Part shown: piece after piece, positions 34,842 through 44,176 of the stretch | Layout of the letters: the number at the start of each line of letters is the position of its first letter | How positions within the stretch are numbered: position 1 is the stretch's first letter | Assembly (NCBI RefSeq): GCF_026967935.1 | Contig: NZ_JAPVBL010000004.1 | Span: 1-64,000, forward strand | DNA length: 64,000 nt | Reading direction: 5' to 3' | Source of the DNA: Modestobacter sp. VKM Ac-2982 | Lineage (GTDB): Bacteria; Actinomycetota; Actinomycetes; Mycobacteriales; Geodermatophilaceae | Program-made: the position numbers and the translations under genes | Notes under the pieces: generated by a model | The model's database searches: none | Seen by the model: only the letters and a program-made list of their open reading frames with translations | What the model was told of the DNA's origin: nothing

Positions 34842-35192
34842 ATGACCGCGTCCGCGACCCCGTCCACCCGGCCGGCGGCGCGGACCGTGCCCGCCGACGT
34901 CCAGGCCGCCAGTGAGCTGCTGGCCGCCCTCGCCTCCCCGTTGCGGATGTCGATCGTGACCCTGCTCGACGAGCACGGCTCCCGCTGCGTGCACCAGCTG
35001 GTCGACGCGCTCGGGGTGCCGCAGCCGCTGGTCTCCCAGCACCTGCGGGTGCTGCGCGGCGCCGGGTTGGTGACCGGTGTCCGCCGGCACCGCGAGGTCG
35101 ACTACCGCCTGGTCGACGGGCACGTGGCGCACATCGTCCGGGACGCTCTCGCCCACGCCGGTCACGCCACCGAGCCCACCGACACCGCCTGA
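34842..35192 (+). CDS. smtB: ArsR/SmtB-family metal-sensing repressor
   Basis: This 116-residue winged-helix repressor has SRCVHQLVDALGVPQPLVSQ as recognition region and, near the C terminus, DGHVAHIVRDALAHAGH, which fits the alpha-5 zinc site of SmtB (D-x-H, then H-x2-H). Metal binding should release it from DNA. In mycobacteria smtB forms an operon with zur next to uppS; here smtB is present in the same place but zur is missing. ATG 34842 is used. The gene ends at a large hairpin. Confidence 0.8.
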   Translation: MTASATPSTRPAARTVPADVQAASELLAALASPLRMSIVTLLDEHGSRCVHQLVDALGVPQPLVSQHLRVLRGAGLVTGVRRHREVDYRLVDGHVAHIVRDALAHAGHATEPTDTA

Positions 35193-35195
35193 CGG

Positions 35196-35246
35196 CCCCC
35201 TCGCAGGGGCCCGCTGCGAGCCTGCGAGCGGTGGGGGGCGAGGGGG
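35196..35246. terminator. Repeat-derived bidirectional terminator
   Basis: CCCCCTCGC (35196-35204) pairs with GCGAGGGGG (35238-35246), followed by TCCTTATT. The interior 35203-35239 is 34/37 identical to 58227-58263, so this is a copy of a dispersed intergenic repeat. It separates smtB (plus) and uppS (minus). Confidence 0.7.
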
Positions 35247-35253
35247 TCCTTAT

Positions 35254-36018
35254 TCAGGCGCTGCCGAAACGGCGCTGCCGGCTCGCGTACTCCTCGACCG
35301 CCTGCCACAGGTGCCGGCGGTCGAAGTCGGGCCAGAGCGTGTCCAGGAAGACCAGCTCGGCGTAGGCGGCCTGCCACAGCAGGAAGTTGCTGGTGCGGTT
35401 CTCCCCCGAGCTGCGCACGAACAGGTCGACGTCGGGCATGTCCGGCTCGTCCAGGAACCGGGCGACCGTCTCCTCGGTGACCTTCTCCGGCTTGATCCGG
35501 CCGGCGGCCACCTCGCGGGCGATCGCGGCCGCGGCATCGGCGATCTCGGCCCGGCCGCCGTAGTTGACGCACATGGTGAGGGTCAGGACGTCGTTGTCCT
35601 GGGTGAGCTCCTCGGCGACCTCGAGCTCCTTGATGACGCTGCGCCAGAGCTTGGGACGCCGCCCGGCCCAGCGCACCCGCACCCCGAGCTCGTGCATCTC
35701 GTCGCGGCGGCGGCGGATCACGTCGCGGTTGAAGCCCATCAGGAAGCGGACCTCGTCGGGGCTGCGCCGCCAGTTCTCGGTGGAGAACGCGTAGGCGCTG
35801 ATCGCCCCGATGCCCAGCTCGATGGCGCCCTCGACGCAGTCGAAGAGCGAGGACTCCCCCGCCTCGTGCCCGGCGGTGCGCGGCAGCCCGCGCTGCTTCG
35901 CCCAGCGGCCGTTGCCGTCCATCACGATCGCCACGTGCTGCGGCACCTTGTCGGCCGGGATGTCCGGCGGGGTGGCGCCCGACGGGTGCGGGTTCGGCGC
36001 CTTCACCTCGCGCCTCAT
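35254..36018 (-). CDS. uppS: Undecaprenyl (polyprenyl) diphosphate synthase
   Basis: This 254-residue cis-prenyltransferase makes the lipid carrier for cell-wall polymers. It shows [16 protein letters not shown], the [12 protein letters not shown] loop, NYGGRAEI and [15 protein letters not shown] motifs. ATG 36018 overlaps the recO stop as ATGA; a longer start was rejected. The recO-uppS pair is conserved in actinobacteria, where this enzyme often makes decaprenyl diphosphate, as with mycobacterial Rv2361c; chain length cannot be read from the sequence. Confidence 0.96.
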   Translation of the reverse strand: MRREVKAPNPHPSGATPPDIPADKVPQHVAIVMDGNGRWAKQRGLPRTAGHEAGESSLFDCVEGAIELGIGAISAYAFSTENWRRSPDEVRFLMGFNRDVIRRRRDEMHELGVRVRWAGRRPKLWRSVIKELEVAEELTQDNDVLTLTMCVNYGGRAEIADAAAAIAREVAAGRIKPEKVTEETVARFLDEPDMPDVDLFVRSSGENRTSNFLLWQAAYAELVFLDTLWPDFDRRHLWQAVEEYASRQRRFGSA

Positions 36019-36761
36019 GTGCGGTCCACCAGCGGCAGCGAGCGCAGGCCGCGCTCCAGGTGCCACTGCAGCAGGGCCGCGACCAGGCCGCTGCCCTCCC
36101 GCCGGTTGGTGCCCAGGCTGGCCTCGGCCCGCCCCCAGTCACCGGACAACAGCGCCTCCAGCAGTTCGATGGTGACCGGGCTGGGCATCGCCGAGCCGGT
36201 GGGCCGGCAGGACGGGCAGACGGTGCCCCCGGCCGGGACGGAGAAGTGCCGGTGCGGGCCGGCCTCGCCGCAGCGGGCGCAGTCGCCCAGCGCCGGCTCC
36301 CAGCCGGCGACCGACATGGCCCGGAGCAGGAACGCGTCCAGCACGAGCGGGGCCGGCTTGACCCCCTCGGCCAGCGTGCGCAGCGCCCCGATGACGAGCA
36401 GGAACATCCGCAGCGACGGCTCCTTCTCCTCCGCCGTCAGCCGGTCGGCGGTCTCCAGCACGGCGGTGCCGGCGGTGTAGGCGCGGTAGTCGCCGACGAT
36501 CTCGGTGCCGTAGGGGCGGATCGACTCCGCCTGGCTCACGATGTCGAGGTTGCGGCCGGTGTAGAGCTGCAGGTCGACGTGGCTGAACGGCTCCAGCCGG
36601 GCACCGAACTTGCTCTTGGTGCGCCGCACGCCCTTGGCGACCGCACGAACCTTGCCGGTGCGGCGGGTCAGCACGGTGACGATCCGGTCGGCCTCACCCA
36701 GCTTCTGGGTGCGCAGCACGACGCCCTCGTCCCGGTACAGGGACTGCGGTGTGGTGCTCAC
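36015..36761 (-). CDS. recO: DNA repair protein RecO
   Basis: This 248-residue recombination mediator loads RecA with RecF and RecR. It shows the N-terminal OB fold starting [20 protein letters not shown] and a C-terminal zinc module with CARCG and CPSC. Length is normal. It lies between era and uppS, overlapping the latter; it is separated from era by an 84-bp repeat-bearing gap. Confidence 0.96.
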   Translation of the reverse strand: MSTTPQSLYRDEGVVLRTQKLGEADRIVTVLTRRTGKVRAVAKGVRRTKSKFGARLEPFSHVDLQLYTGRNLDIVSQAESIRPYGTEIVGDYRAYTAGTAVLETADRLTAEEKEPSLRMFLLVIGALRTLAEGVKPAPLVLDAFLLRAMSVAGWEPALGDCARCGEAGPHRHFSVPAGGTVCPSCRPTGSAMPSPVTIELLEALLSGDWGRAEASLGTNRREGSGLVAALLQWHLERGLRSLPLVDRT

Positions 36762-36773
36762 GGCCTAGTAGCC

Positions 36774-36847
36774 CTGTTCCCCGGCAGCAGATCGCTCCGC
36801 TCCTCGGTCGCTGGCGCTCCCTGCGATGCTCACTCGCCTGCTGCCTC
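36774..36847. repeat. Palindromic insertion-like repeat between era and recO
   Basis: The outer arms GGCAGCAG (36783-36790) and CTGCTGCC (36838-36845) pair, as do ATCGC (36791-36795) and GCGAT (36823-36827). AGTAGCC occurs on both sides (36767-36773 and 36848-36854), like a 7-bp target duplication. It looks like a small non-autonomous palindromic element that ends inside the last codons of era. Confidence 0.5.
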
Positions 36848-37763
36848 AGTAGCCAAGCCGGTGCAGCTTCTTCGGGTCGTCCTGCCACTCCCCCAGCACG
36901 GTGACGTGCAGGGCCAGGTGCACCCGGCCGCCGAGCAGCGTCTCCAGCCCGACCCGGGCCTCGCTGCCGATCGCCTTGATCGTCGCGCCGCCCTTGCCCA
37001 GCAGCATCGGCTTCTGGCTGGCCCGCTCGACGTGCAGCAGGGCGTGCACCTCGGTGAAGACGGCGTCGGGGTCGCGCGGGTCGGGCTTGCGGTTGATCTC
37101 CTCGATGGTGACGGCGAGGGAGTGCGGCACCTCCTGGCGGACCTTCTCCAGCGCCGCTTCGCGCACCAGCTCGGCGATCTGCCGCTCGACGTCCTCGTCG
37201 GTGGTCTGCTCGTCGGGGTACATCGGCGGCCCCTCGGGCAGCATCCCGATCAGCAGGTCCTCCAGCAGGCCGACCTGGTCACCGGCGACGGCACTGACCG
37301 GCACGATCTCGCGGGCCTCGACCAGCTGGCTGGCGGCGACCAGCTGCTCGGTGATGGCCTTCTTGCCGGCCGCGTCGGTCTTGGTGACGACCACGACGAT
37401 CGGGGTGGTCACCGCCTTGAGCTGCCGGGCGATGAACGCGTCGCCGGCGCCCACCGGCTGGTCGGCGGGGATGCAGAAGACGATGACGTCGACCTCGGAC
37501 AGCGTGTCGCGGACGACGTCGTTGAGCCGCTGGCCGAGCAGGCTCTTGGGCTTGTGCAGCCCGGGCGTGTCGACGAGCACCAGCTGACCCGCCGGGCGGT
37601 GCACGACCCCGCGGATGGCGTGCCGGGTGGTCTGCGGCCGGTTGCTGACGATGCCGACCTTCTCGCCGACCAGGGCGTTCGTCAGCGTGGTCTTGCCCGC
37701 GTTGGGCCGGCCGACCAGGCAGGCGAAGCCGCTGCGGTACGGCGGCTGATCGGAGGAGGTCAC
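36846..37763 (-). CDS. era: GTPase Era
   Basis: This 305-residue GTPase assists 16S rRNA maturation. G1 is GRPNAGKTTL, G3 is DTPG, G4 is TKTD, and a C-terminal KH domain contains GKGGATIKAIG for RNA binding. GTG 37763 is preceded by GGAGGA; the longer frame upstream is antisense to another gene. The final residues are encoded by the edge of a palindromic repeat. Confidence 0.97.
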   Translation of the reverse strand: MTSSDQPPYRSGFACLVGRPNAGKTTLTNALVGEKVGIVSNRPQTTRHAIRGVVHRPAGQLVLVDTPGLHKPKSLLGQRLNDVVRDTLSEVDVIVFCIPADQPVGAGDAFIARQLKAVTTPIVVVVTKTDAAGKKAITEQLVAASQLVEAREIVPVSAVAGDQVGLLEDLLIGMLPEGPPMYPDEQTTDEDVERQIAELVREAALEKVRQEVPHSLAVTIEEINRKPDPRDPDAVFTEVHALLHVERASQKPMLLGKGGATIKAIGSEARVGLETLLGGRVHLALHVTVLGEWQDDPKKLHRLGY

Positions 37764-37829
37764 GCCGCCCAGTCTCCCACTGCGCACCGACAGCACTGCC
37801 GCGGCCGGCGCGGGAGCTGCCCTGGGATC

Positions 37830-38438
37830 ATGGCGGGCATGCCACCCCGGTCCCGACGCGACAACGGCGAGCCCCTGGTCGTGCAGGCCGCCCGGGACCG
37901 GGAGCGGCACATCGACCAGGTCACCAGCTACGGCTACTTCGCCCGCCGTGGCCCGAAGCGGTACGTCACGGTGACCCCGCGGCCGCTGCGGTACTGGCAG
38001 TACGACCCGGCCTCGCCGCGGGTGACGGCGCTGACCGTGCTCGCCGTCGCCGCCTGGCTCGGGTTCCTGGGCTGGCGGGACGGTGGCGTCGCGGTCGCCG
38101 ACGAGGCACCGATCGCCCTCGGGCTCGGGCTGCTGGTGCTGGTGGTGTCGACCGGCCGGTTCACCGTCTCCGACTTCGCGGTCTCCACCGACATCGCCGG
38201 GCTGCGGCAGACGTCGTCCTTCGGCGTCGTCCCGCTCGTGCTGATCGGCGAGGTCGTGCCGGGAGCGCCGCCGGCCGGCTGGCCGAAGGCGAAGGGGCGC
38301 GGCGGTTGGTGGCCGGGCCGGCAGCGGATCAGCGTCCGGCACCTGGACCTCGACGGCGAGACCCCCAAGGCGTTCACCGCGTGGGTGCGCGACCCCGCTG
38401 CGGTCGCCGACGCCCTGGGCCGCCCGTTCCGCGACTGA
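37830..38438 (+). CDS. Membrane protein with PH-like domain
   Basis: This 202-residue protein has a basic N terminus, two adjacent membrane helices (about 73-90 and 95-113) and then a strand-rich domain with FTVSDFAVSTDIAGLRQTSS and ISVRHLDLDGETPKAFTAWV, the layout of bacterial PH-domain membrane proteins. ATG 37830 is used; ATG 37839 is equally possible. It is divergent from era. Function unknown. Confidence 0.7.
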   Translation: MAGMPPRSRRDNGEPLVVQAARDRERHIDQVTSYGYFARRGPKRYVTVTPRPLRYWQYDPASPRVTALTVLAVAAWLGFLGWRDGGVAVADEAPIALGLGLLVLVVSTGRFTVSDFAVSTDIAGLRQTSSFGVVPLVLIGEVVPGAPPAGWPKAKGRGGWWPGRQRISVRHLDLDGETPKAFTAWVRDPAAVADALGRPFRD

Positions 38439-39098
38439 TCAGTCGTCGCCGAGGCCGGGGGCGAGCAGCCGCGCCCGGGTCGCCCGCCGCACCGCGTCCA
38501 GCCGGGACGTCGACCCGAGCTTGGCGTTGATGTTGCTCAGGTGCCGCTTCACCGTGCCCTCGCTGATCCGCAGCTCGGCCGCGATCGCGGCGTTGGAGCG
38601 GGCCTTGCCGACGAGGGCGAGCACCTCGACCTCGCGTTCGGACAGCATCGGCCCACCTCCCGAGGAGAGACCGGCCAGCCCACCCCGGGACACCGACAGG
38701 GTGATCAGGTCCTGCTCACGGTCGGTGGCAGCCCGGATCGCCGCGACCAGCTCGTGGTGCCCGATCGTCTTGATCAGGTAGGCGGAGGCGCCGCGGAGCA
38801 GCAGCTGGCGGGCCAGCGGGGTGTTCTCGTGCATGGTCAGGACGACGATCCGGGTCGACGGCGAGGCACTGCGGATCTCGACCAGCGAGGTCAGCACCGA
38901 CTGACCGGGCATCTCCACGTCCAGCAGCACCACGTCGGGCTGGTGGAGGCGGGCCAGCCGGACCGCCTCCTCCCCGTTCGCGCCCTCGGCGACCACCTCG
39001 ATGCCCTGGTGGACGGCGAGCAGCGCGCCCAGGCTCTCGCGGAACAGGCGGTGGTCGTCGACCAGGACCACCCGGATGCCGCGCTCGGGGCCGGTCAC
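38439..39098 (-). CDS. NarL/LuxR-type response regulator
   Basis: The N-terminal receiver of this 219-residue regulator has DDH at 14-16 region, phospho-acceptor D in VVLLDVEMPG and the lysine of LIKT. The LuxR-type HTH at the C terminus reads LSEREVEVLALVGKARSNAAI. It is a DNA-binding partner of the upstream kinase; GTG 39098 overlaps the kinase stop as GTGA. This pair interrupts the conserved order between era and the CBS-domain gene. Target genes are unknown. Confidence 0.92.
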   Translation of the reverse strand: MTGPERGIRVVLVDDHRLFRESLGALLAVHQGIEVVAEGANGEEAVRLARLHQPDVVLLDVEMPGQSVLTSLVEIRSASPSTRIVVLTMHENTPLARQLLLRGASAYLIKTIGHHELVAAIRAATDREQDLITLSVSRGGLAGLSSGGGPMLSEREVEVLALVGKARSNAAIAAELRISEGTVKRHLSNINAKLGSTSRLDAVRRATRARLLAPGLGDD

Positions 39099-40222
39099 GT
39101 CGACGTCCCGGGCGCCGGCACGGTGAGCACCAGTCGGACACCACCCGGTCCGGTGTCGAGGGCCACGCTGCCGCCGAGGCCCTCGGCGCGCTCGCGCACC
39201 GAGGAGAGCCCCACGCTGCGGGTGGCGTCGACCGCAGCGGGGTCGAAGCCGGAGCCGTCGTCGGCCACGGTGGCCGTCAGCTGACCGTCGGCGACCCGGA
39301 CGGCGACGTCGAGCCGGGTCGCCCGTCGGCCGTGCAGGAAAGAGTTGCGGATCGCCTCGCGCACGATGAGGTAGCTCTCCTCCTTGACGTGGCCGGGCAG
39401 CGGCGCCACGTCCTCGCCGTCCTCGGCGAGCGTGACCTCCAGCCCGACCGGGGCGGTGAAGTCCAGGTACTCCTGCAGCGCCTGGCCGAGCGTGCGGTCC
39501 CCGACCATGTCGCGCAGCCGGGTGGCCATGCCACGCACGTCGTTGAGCGTGTCCAGCAGCAGCTGCCGGGTGGTGCGCAGCCGCTCCACGTCCAGCGGCT
39601 GCCCGCTGGCGTGCAGGTGCAGGGCCAGGTCGATCCCCTGCATGGCCGCGCCGATCCCGTGGCTGGTGTGGTCGTGCAGGTCGCGGGCGACCCGGCGGCG
39701 TTCGTCCCGGTTGGCGTCGCTGATCCGGGCGAGCAGCACGTCGACGTAGGAGATCGACGCGGGGATCACGAGCTCGTCGATCACCTGGTGCAGCATCAGC
39801 GCGACCTGCTCGGTGGCGGACGGGGCACCGGGCGCCGCGTCGTCCCGGTGGTGCACGACGAGCGCGGGCAGCGCGCGCTGGAACAGCAGGCTGGCCACGC
39901 GCAGCGACTCCGCCGGGTGCAGGCCGGTCCGGGCCCGAGCGGCGCCGACGTCCACCTGTGCGGTCGGGGCCGCAGCCGGCGGCACCCCGCGGACCCGGGC
40001 GTGGGTCACCCGCAGCACGGCGAGGAGGCGGCCGTGCAGCTGCTCGGCCCGGGCGGGGTCCGCCGACAGCCGAGGTGCGACCACGGCGGCATCGGCCAGG
40101 ACCGTGTCGGCGATCGCGGCGTCGAGCCGAGCATCGGCATCAGTGACCCGGCCGGCGTCCTCCGGCGCCGTCATCCCAGCACCGGCACGACGAGGAACGG
40201 GTTCGTTCGATACCGGGACCAT
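39095..40222 (-). CDS. Soluble sensor histidine kinase (HisKA_3)
   Basis: This 375-residue kinase has no visible membrane segment. A helical N-terminal sensor (about 20-170) leads into the HisKA_3 motif RRVARDLHDHTSHGIGAA with the phospho-accepting histidine, then the ATP-binding domain with EAIRNSFLHG and DDGSGFD. The signal is unknown and probably cytoplasmic. It forms a coupled operon with the response regulator downstream. The start at 40222 is tentative; ATG further inside is possible. Confidence 0.88.
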   Translation of the reverse strand: MVPVSNEPVPRRAGAGMTAPEDAGRVTDADARLDAAIADTVLADAAVVAPRLSADPARAEQLHGRLLAVLRVTHARVRGVPPAAAPTAQVDVGAARARTGLHPAESLRVASLLFQRALPALVVHHRDDAAPGAPSATEQVALMLHQVIDELVIPASISYVDVLLARISDANRDERRRVARDLHDHTSHGIGAAMQGIDLALHLHASGQPLDVERLRTTRQLLLDTLNDVRGMATRLRDMVGDRTLGQALQEYLDFTAPVGLEVTLAEDGEDVAPLPGHVKEESYLIVREAIRNSFLHGRRATRLDVAVRVADGQLTATVADDGSGFDPAAVDATRSVGLSSVRERAEGLGGSVALDTGPGGVRLVLTVPAPGTST

Positions 40223-40247
40223 GCAGGCACCGTAGGGCCCGCGGCGG

Positions 40248-40586
40248 TCAACGGGTTGGGCGGAGCACCCCGTCGGGGCCGGCGAGCAGGACCGGCGCGG
40301 CCGCGGTCAGGTCGTGGACGGCGGCCAGCCCGGCCTCCTCGACGGTCTCCGCCGCACTGACGACCGCGGCTGCCTCGAGCCCGTCGACCCCACTGGAGAC
40401 GGCGGCGGCGACGGCGGCCTGCAGCGCGGACAGCTGCAGCGAGGGCAGGGCCACCGTGGCGGCGAGGTACGTGCGGCCGTCGGTGTCCCTGACCGCAGCG
40501 CCTTCCGCGGCGCCGGTCCGGCTCCGGGCGGAGCGGGCCAGCGTGATCAGCTTGGCGTCCTCGGGGTCCAGCTCAGCGGAGGTCAC
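40248..40586 (-). CDS. Cytidine-deaminase-like protein lacking zinc ligands
   Basis: This 112-residue protein matches the small cytidine deaminase fold found next to era in actinobacteria (compare mycobacterial Rv2365c). The segments AAEGAAVRDTDGRTYLAATV and ALQAAVAAAVSSG keep the fold pattern, but the zinc ligands (C/H-A-E and P-C-x2-C) are absent, so deaminase activity is unlikely. It may be a structural or regulatory relic. The gene starts at GTG 40586, 6 bp after the CBS-domain gene. Confidence 0.75.
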   Translation of the reverse strand: MTSAELDPEDAKLITLARSARSRTGAAEGAAVRDTDGRTYLAATVALPSLQLSALQAAVAAAVSSGVDGLEAAAVVSAAETVEEAGLAAVHDLTAAAPVLLAGPDGVLRPTR

Positions 40587-40592
40587 GGCCGC

Positions 40593-41933
40593 TCAGCTTT
40601 CCACGGCCGCCGGTTGGGGCTCGCGGGCGGGCTCGTCGGCCTCGTCCTCGGCGCCCGGCTCGGCCACCCGGCAGACCAGGATCGTGTCGATCTGGTTGCG
40701 CCGCCCGCCGGTGCTCTCGGCGACCAGCCGCAACCCGCCGACCTCGGCCTCCGACCCCTCGATCGGCACCACGCCGATCTCCCGGGCCAGCAGACCACCG
40801 ACGGTCTCCACCCCGTCGTCGTCGGGGAGCTCGACGCGGAACAGGTCGGCGAGGTCCTCGACCGGCAGCCGGGCGGTGATCCGCACCGAGCCGTCCTCCA
40901 GCTCCTCGATCGGCGGGCGCTGGACGGTGTCGTGCTCGTCGTCGATCTCGCCGACGATCTCCTCGAGGATGTCCTCGATGGTGACCAGCCCGGCGAAGCC
41001 GCCGTACTCGTCGACGACGACGGCCATGTGGGTGCGGGATGCCTGCATCTCCCGGAGCAGCTCGTCCACCGGCTTGGACTCCGGCACGAAGCTGGCTGGG
41101 CGCAGCACGTCCTCGACCTTCGGCTCGCTGGCCCGGGGGTCCGTGGCGCCCTGCGTGCGCCGCACCAGGTCCTTGAGGAAGACGACGCCGATGATGTCGT
41201 CGACGTTCTCCCCGATGACCGGCAGCCGGCTGAAGCCACTGCGCAGGCAGAGCGCCAGGGCCTGCCGCAGCGTCTTGCCGCGCTCGATCCACACCACGTC
41301 GGGCCGGGGCACCATCACCTCGCGGGCGATGGTGTCGCCGAGCTCGAAGACGCCGTGGATCATGTTCCGCTCGCCGGCCTCGACGACGCCGCGCTCCTCG
41401 GCCATGTCGACCAGCTCGCGCAGCTCGACCTCGCTGCTGAACGGGCCGTCGCGGTAGCCCCGGCCGGGGGTGATCGCGTTGCCGATGAGGATCAGCAGCG
41501 TGGCGATCGGGCCGAGCAGCCGGCCCAGCAGCCGGATCAGCGAGGCCGCGGCCAGCGCGATCGGATAGGCGTGCTGGCGGCCGAGAGTCCGCGGGCCGAC
41601 GCCGATCAGCACGTAGCTGACCACGGTCATCACCGCGATGGCGACGAGGACACCCACGGCGATGCTGGCGAACAGCCCGTCGAGGATGACCGCGACGATG
41701 ACGGTCGCCGCCGTCTCGCAGACGATCCGCAGCAGCAACAGCAACGCCACGTGCCGCGCCCGGTCCTCCATGACCTGGGTCAGCGGACCGGCCCGCTTGG
41801 CACCGTCCCGCCGCAGCTCCTCCACCGCGGCCTTGGACAGCCGCTGCAGGGCGGCGTCCAGTGCGGCGAAGACGCCCGCGACGAGGACCAGGACGACGGC
41901 GATCCCCAGCAGGACGATCGCGGTCGAGCTCAT
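40593..41933 (-). CDS. CNNM/CorC-type membrane protein with CBS domains
   Basis: This 446-residue protein has an N-terminal DUF21/CNNM membrane domain with four hydrophobic segments (1-190), a CBS pair (about 200-330, with [18 protein letters not shown] at its end) and a C-terminal CorC/HlyC transporter-associated domain. Relatives move magnesium or other divalent cations. ATG 41933 overlaps the ybeY stop as ATGA, giving a coupled phoH-ybeY-corC arrangement seen in many bacteria. Confidence 0.92.
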   Translation of the reverse strand: MSSTAIVLLGIAVVLVLVAGVFAALDAALQRLSKAAVEELRRDGAKRAGPLTQVMEDRARHVALLLLLRIVCETAATVIVAVILDGLFASIAVGVLVAIAVMTVVSYVLIGVGPRTLGRQHAYPIALAAASLIRLLGRLLGPIATLLILIGNAITPGRGYRDGPFSSEVELRELVDMAEERGVVEAGERNMIHGVFELGDTIAREVMVPRPDVVWIERGKTLRQALALCLRSGFSRLPVIGENVDDIIGVVFLKDLVRRTQGATDPRASEPKVEDVLRPASFVPESKPVDELLREMQASRTHMAVVVDEYGGFAGLVTIEDILEEIVGEIDDEHDTVQRPPIEELEDGSVRITARLPVEDLADLFRVELPDDDGVETVGGLLAREIGVVPIEGSEAEVGGLRLVAESTGGRRNQIDTILVCRVAEPGAEDEADEPAREPQPAAVES

Positions 41934-42427
41934 CGGGTCTCCGGCTCCATCGGCTCGCCGGTCACCGGCTCTCGTGGGGTGGCGCGCCAACCCTCGAGGA
42001 GCTTGGACTGCAGGCCGAACATCTCCTTCTCCTCGTCGGGCTCCATGTGGTCGTAGCCCAGCAGGTGCAGGACGCCGTGCGTGGCCAGCAGGAGCAGCTC
42101 GTCGGCCGTGGAGTGGCCGGCGGCGCGGGCCTGCCGGACGGCGACGGCCGGGCAGAGCACCACGTCACCGAGGAGCGCCGGACCGGGGTCCGGGTCGTCG
42201 GGACGGGCGGTGTCCAGCTCGTCCATCGGGAAGGCCAGCACGTCGGTCGGGCCCTTCTCGCCCATCCACCGCTCGTGCAGGCTGGCCATGTAGTCGACGT
42301 CGACGCAGAGCACCGACAGCTCGGCCAGCGGGCTGACCTCCATGGCGTCCAGCACGTACCGGCAGACGCCGGCGAGCGCGCCTTCGTCGACGGAAATCTC
42401 GGACTCGTTCGCGACCTCGACGGGCAC
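41930..42427 (-). CDS. ybeY: Endoribonuclease YbeY
   Basis: This 165-residue enzyme matures the 3' end of 16S rRNA and degrades defective ribosomes. The zinc-binding H-x3-H-x5-H motif is [11 protein letters not shown], preceded by the conserved [10 protein letters not shown]. The start 42427 lies just after phoH. The C-terminal tail of about 15 residues is longer than usual and acidic. Confidence 0.96.
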   Translation of the reverse strand: MPVEVANESEISVDEGALAGVCRYVLDAMEVSPLAELSVLCVDVDYMASLHERWMGEKGPTDVLAFPMDELDTARPDDPDPGPALLGDVVLCPAVAVRQARAAGHSTADELLLLATHGVLHLLGYDHMEPDEEKEMFGLQSKLLEGWRATPREPVTGEPMEPETR

Positions 42428-42429
42428 GC

Positions 42430-43560
42430 TCAGCTCCCCTGCTGCCGGGGCTGGGCGCGGCCGGGCCGGGCCGGGCGCGTGCCGGTCGCCTGCGCCGGGG
42501 TCTGCCGGGTGGCGTCCCAGCGCTCGTAGGCGTCCACGATGTCGCCGACCAGCCGGTGCCGGACGACGTCGGAGCTGGTCAGCGTGGAGAAGTGGACGTC
42601 GTCGATGCCGTCGAGGATCTCGCGCACGATCCGCAGGCCGCTCTGCGCACCCCCGGGCAGGTCGACCTGGGTGACGTCGCCGGTGACGACCATCTTCGAG
42701 CCGAACCCCAGCCGGGTGAGGAACATCTTCATCTGCTCGGCCGTGGTGTTCTGCGCCTCGTCGAGGATGACGAACGCGTCGTTGAGCGTGCGGCCGCGCA
42801 TGTAGGCCAGGGGGGCGACCTCGATGGTGCCGGCCTGCATCAGCCGCGGGATCGACTCCGGGTCGACCATGTCGTGCAGCGCGTCGTACAGCGGCCGCAG
42901 GTAGGGGTCGATCTTCTCCGACAGCGAACCCGGCAGGTAGCCCAGCCGCTCACCGGCCTCGACCGCGGGGCGGGTCAGGATGATCCGGTTGACCTGCTTG
43001 GTGGTCAGCGCCTGCACGGCCTTGGCCATCGCCAGGTACGTCTTGCCGGTGCCGGCCGGGCCGATGCCGAAGATGACGCTGTGGTGGTCGATGGCGTCGA
43101 CGTACCGCTTCTGGTTCAGCGTCTTCGGCCGGATGGTGCGGCCCCGACGGCTGATGATGTCCAGGCTCAGCACGTCCGCGGGGCGCTCGGAGCCGCCGGC
43201 CCGGAGCATGCCGACGACGCGGCGGACCGAGTCCGGACGCAGCGCCTGGCCGGTCGCCAGCAGGGCGATCAGCTCGTCGAAGACCCGGACGGCGAAGGCG
43301 TTGTCGGCCGGCTGCCCGGTGATCGCGATCTCGTTGCCGCGCACGTGCACGTCGGCGGCGAGCTCGGTCTCGACCAGGCGGAGGAGCTCGTCCCCGGACC
43401 CCAGGAGGGCCACCATGGAGACGCTGTCGGGGACGGTGATGGAGGTGCGGACCTCGGCCGGTACGGCCGGTTCCGGGACGCCGGCTGCCGCGGCGCGCGC
43501 GGAGAGCTCACGGGAGGACGCGATGGTCTCCGGTACGGCGTCTGGTGAGGTGTCGGGCAA
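42430..43560 (-). CDS. phoH: PhoH-family ATPase
   Basis: This 376-residue ATPase has a Walker [17 protein letters not shown] at about 170-185, Walker [12 protein letters not shown], and a preceding KH-like N-terminal domain. PhoH proteins act in RNA metabolism, linked with YbeY and Era. The gene is the first of the phoH-ybeY-corC group. The start at 43560 includes an acidic 50-residue leader; a later GTG is possible. Confidence 0.95.
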   Translation of the reverse strand: MPDTSPDAVPETIASSRELSARAAAAGVPEPAVPAEVRTSITVPDSVSMVALLGSGDELLRLVETELAADVHVRGNEIAITGQPADNAFAVRVFDELIALLATGQALRPDSVRRVVGMLRAGGSERPADVLSLDIISRRGRTIRPKTLNQKRYVDAIDHHSVIFGIGPAGTGKTYLAMAKAVQALTTKQVNRIILTRPAVEAGERLGYLPGSLSEKIDPYLRPLYDALHDMVDPESIPRLMQAGTIEVAPLAYMRGRTLNDAFVILDEAQNTTAEQMKMFLTRLGFGSKMVVTGDVTQVDLPGGAQSGLRIVREILDGIDDVHFSTLTSSDVVRHRLVGDIVDAYERWDATRQTPAQATGTRPARPGRAQPRQQGS

Positions 43561-43653
43561 GAACGCTCGACCCTGCCTTCCTGCGACGGGGGTTGTGACC
43601 CGGCCCAGCGTACCCGCGCAGGCAGCGTCGACACCCCGCTCGGGCCGCCGGGC

Positions 43654-44025
43654 TCAGCCGGGGGGCCAGCCCAGACCGCGGCCGCCGAGCACGTGCAGGT
43701 GCACGTGGTGGACGCTCTGCCCCGCCTGCGGGCCGGTGTTGGCCACCACCCGGTAGCCGGGCTCGGGCGCTTCCGCCGTCACCAGGCCCTCCTGGACCGC
43801 CACGGCGTGGGCGGCGGCGACCAGCTCGGCGGTGAGCCCGGGGTCCGCTCCGGCCAGCGCACCGAGGGTGGCGTGGTGCTCCTTCGGGACGACCAGCACG
43901 TGGGTGGGCGCCTGGGGGTCGATGTCCCGGAAGGCCAGCGTGCGGTCGGTCTCCCGGACGACGTCCGGCCGGATCTCCCCGGCCACCATCCGGCAGAACA
44001 GGCAGTCGTTCGTCGGCTCGCTCAC
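43654..44025 (-). CDS. HIT-family nucleotide hydrolase
   Basis: This 123-residue protein has the catalytic histidine triad in [13 protein letters not shown] at the C terminus and [11 protein letters not shown] at the N terminus (zinc-type CxxC). It belongs to the HINT branch that hydrolyses nucleoside phosphoramidates. GTG 44025 is used; the frame upstream is not coding. It is divergent from the GAF-chemoreceptor gene. Confidence 0.92.
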   Translation of the reverse strand: MSEPTNDCLFCRMVAGEIRPDVVRETDRTLAFRDIDPQAPTHVLVVPKEHHATLGALAGADPGLTAELVAAAHAVAVQEGLVTAEAPEPGYRVVANTGPQAGQSVHHVHLHVLGGRGLGWPPG

Positions 44026-44176
44026 CCGCCCGACCCTAGGCCCCGCGCAGGATGCGGAACGAGGGAGTACGTCCTGTTGCGCACGACCGGATGGCTCGGC
44101 TGGAGTCCGCGGTCCGCCTGCCGACCACGTCACCGGGACGTCGAGGACACGGCCCACCTCGACCGTGGAGAGAGCC

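Noticed and set aside
36060-37829. Large upstream extension of the PH-like membrane protein frame
   Set aside because: The extension is antisense to recO and era; coding begins at about 37830.
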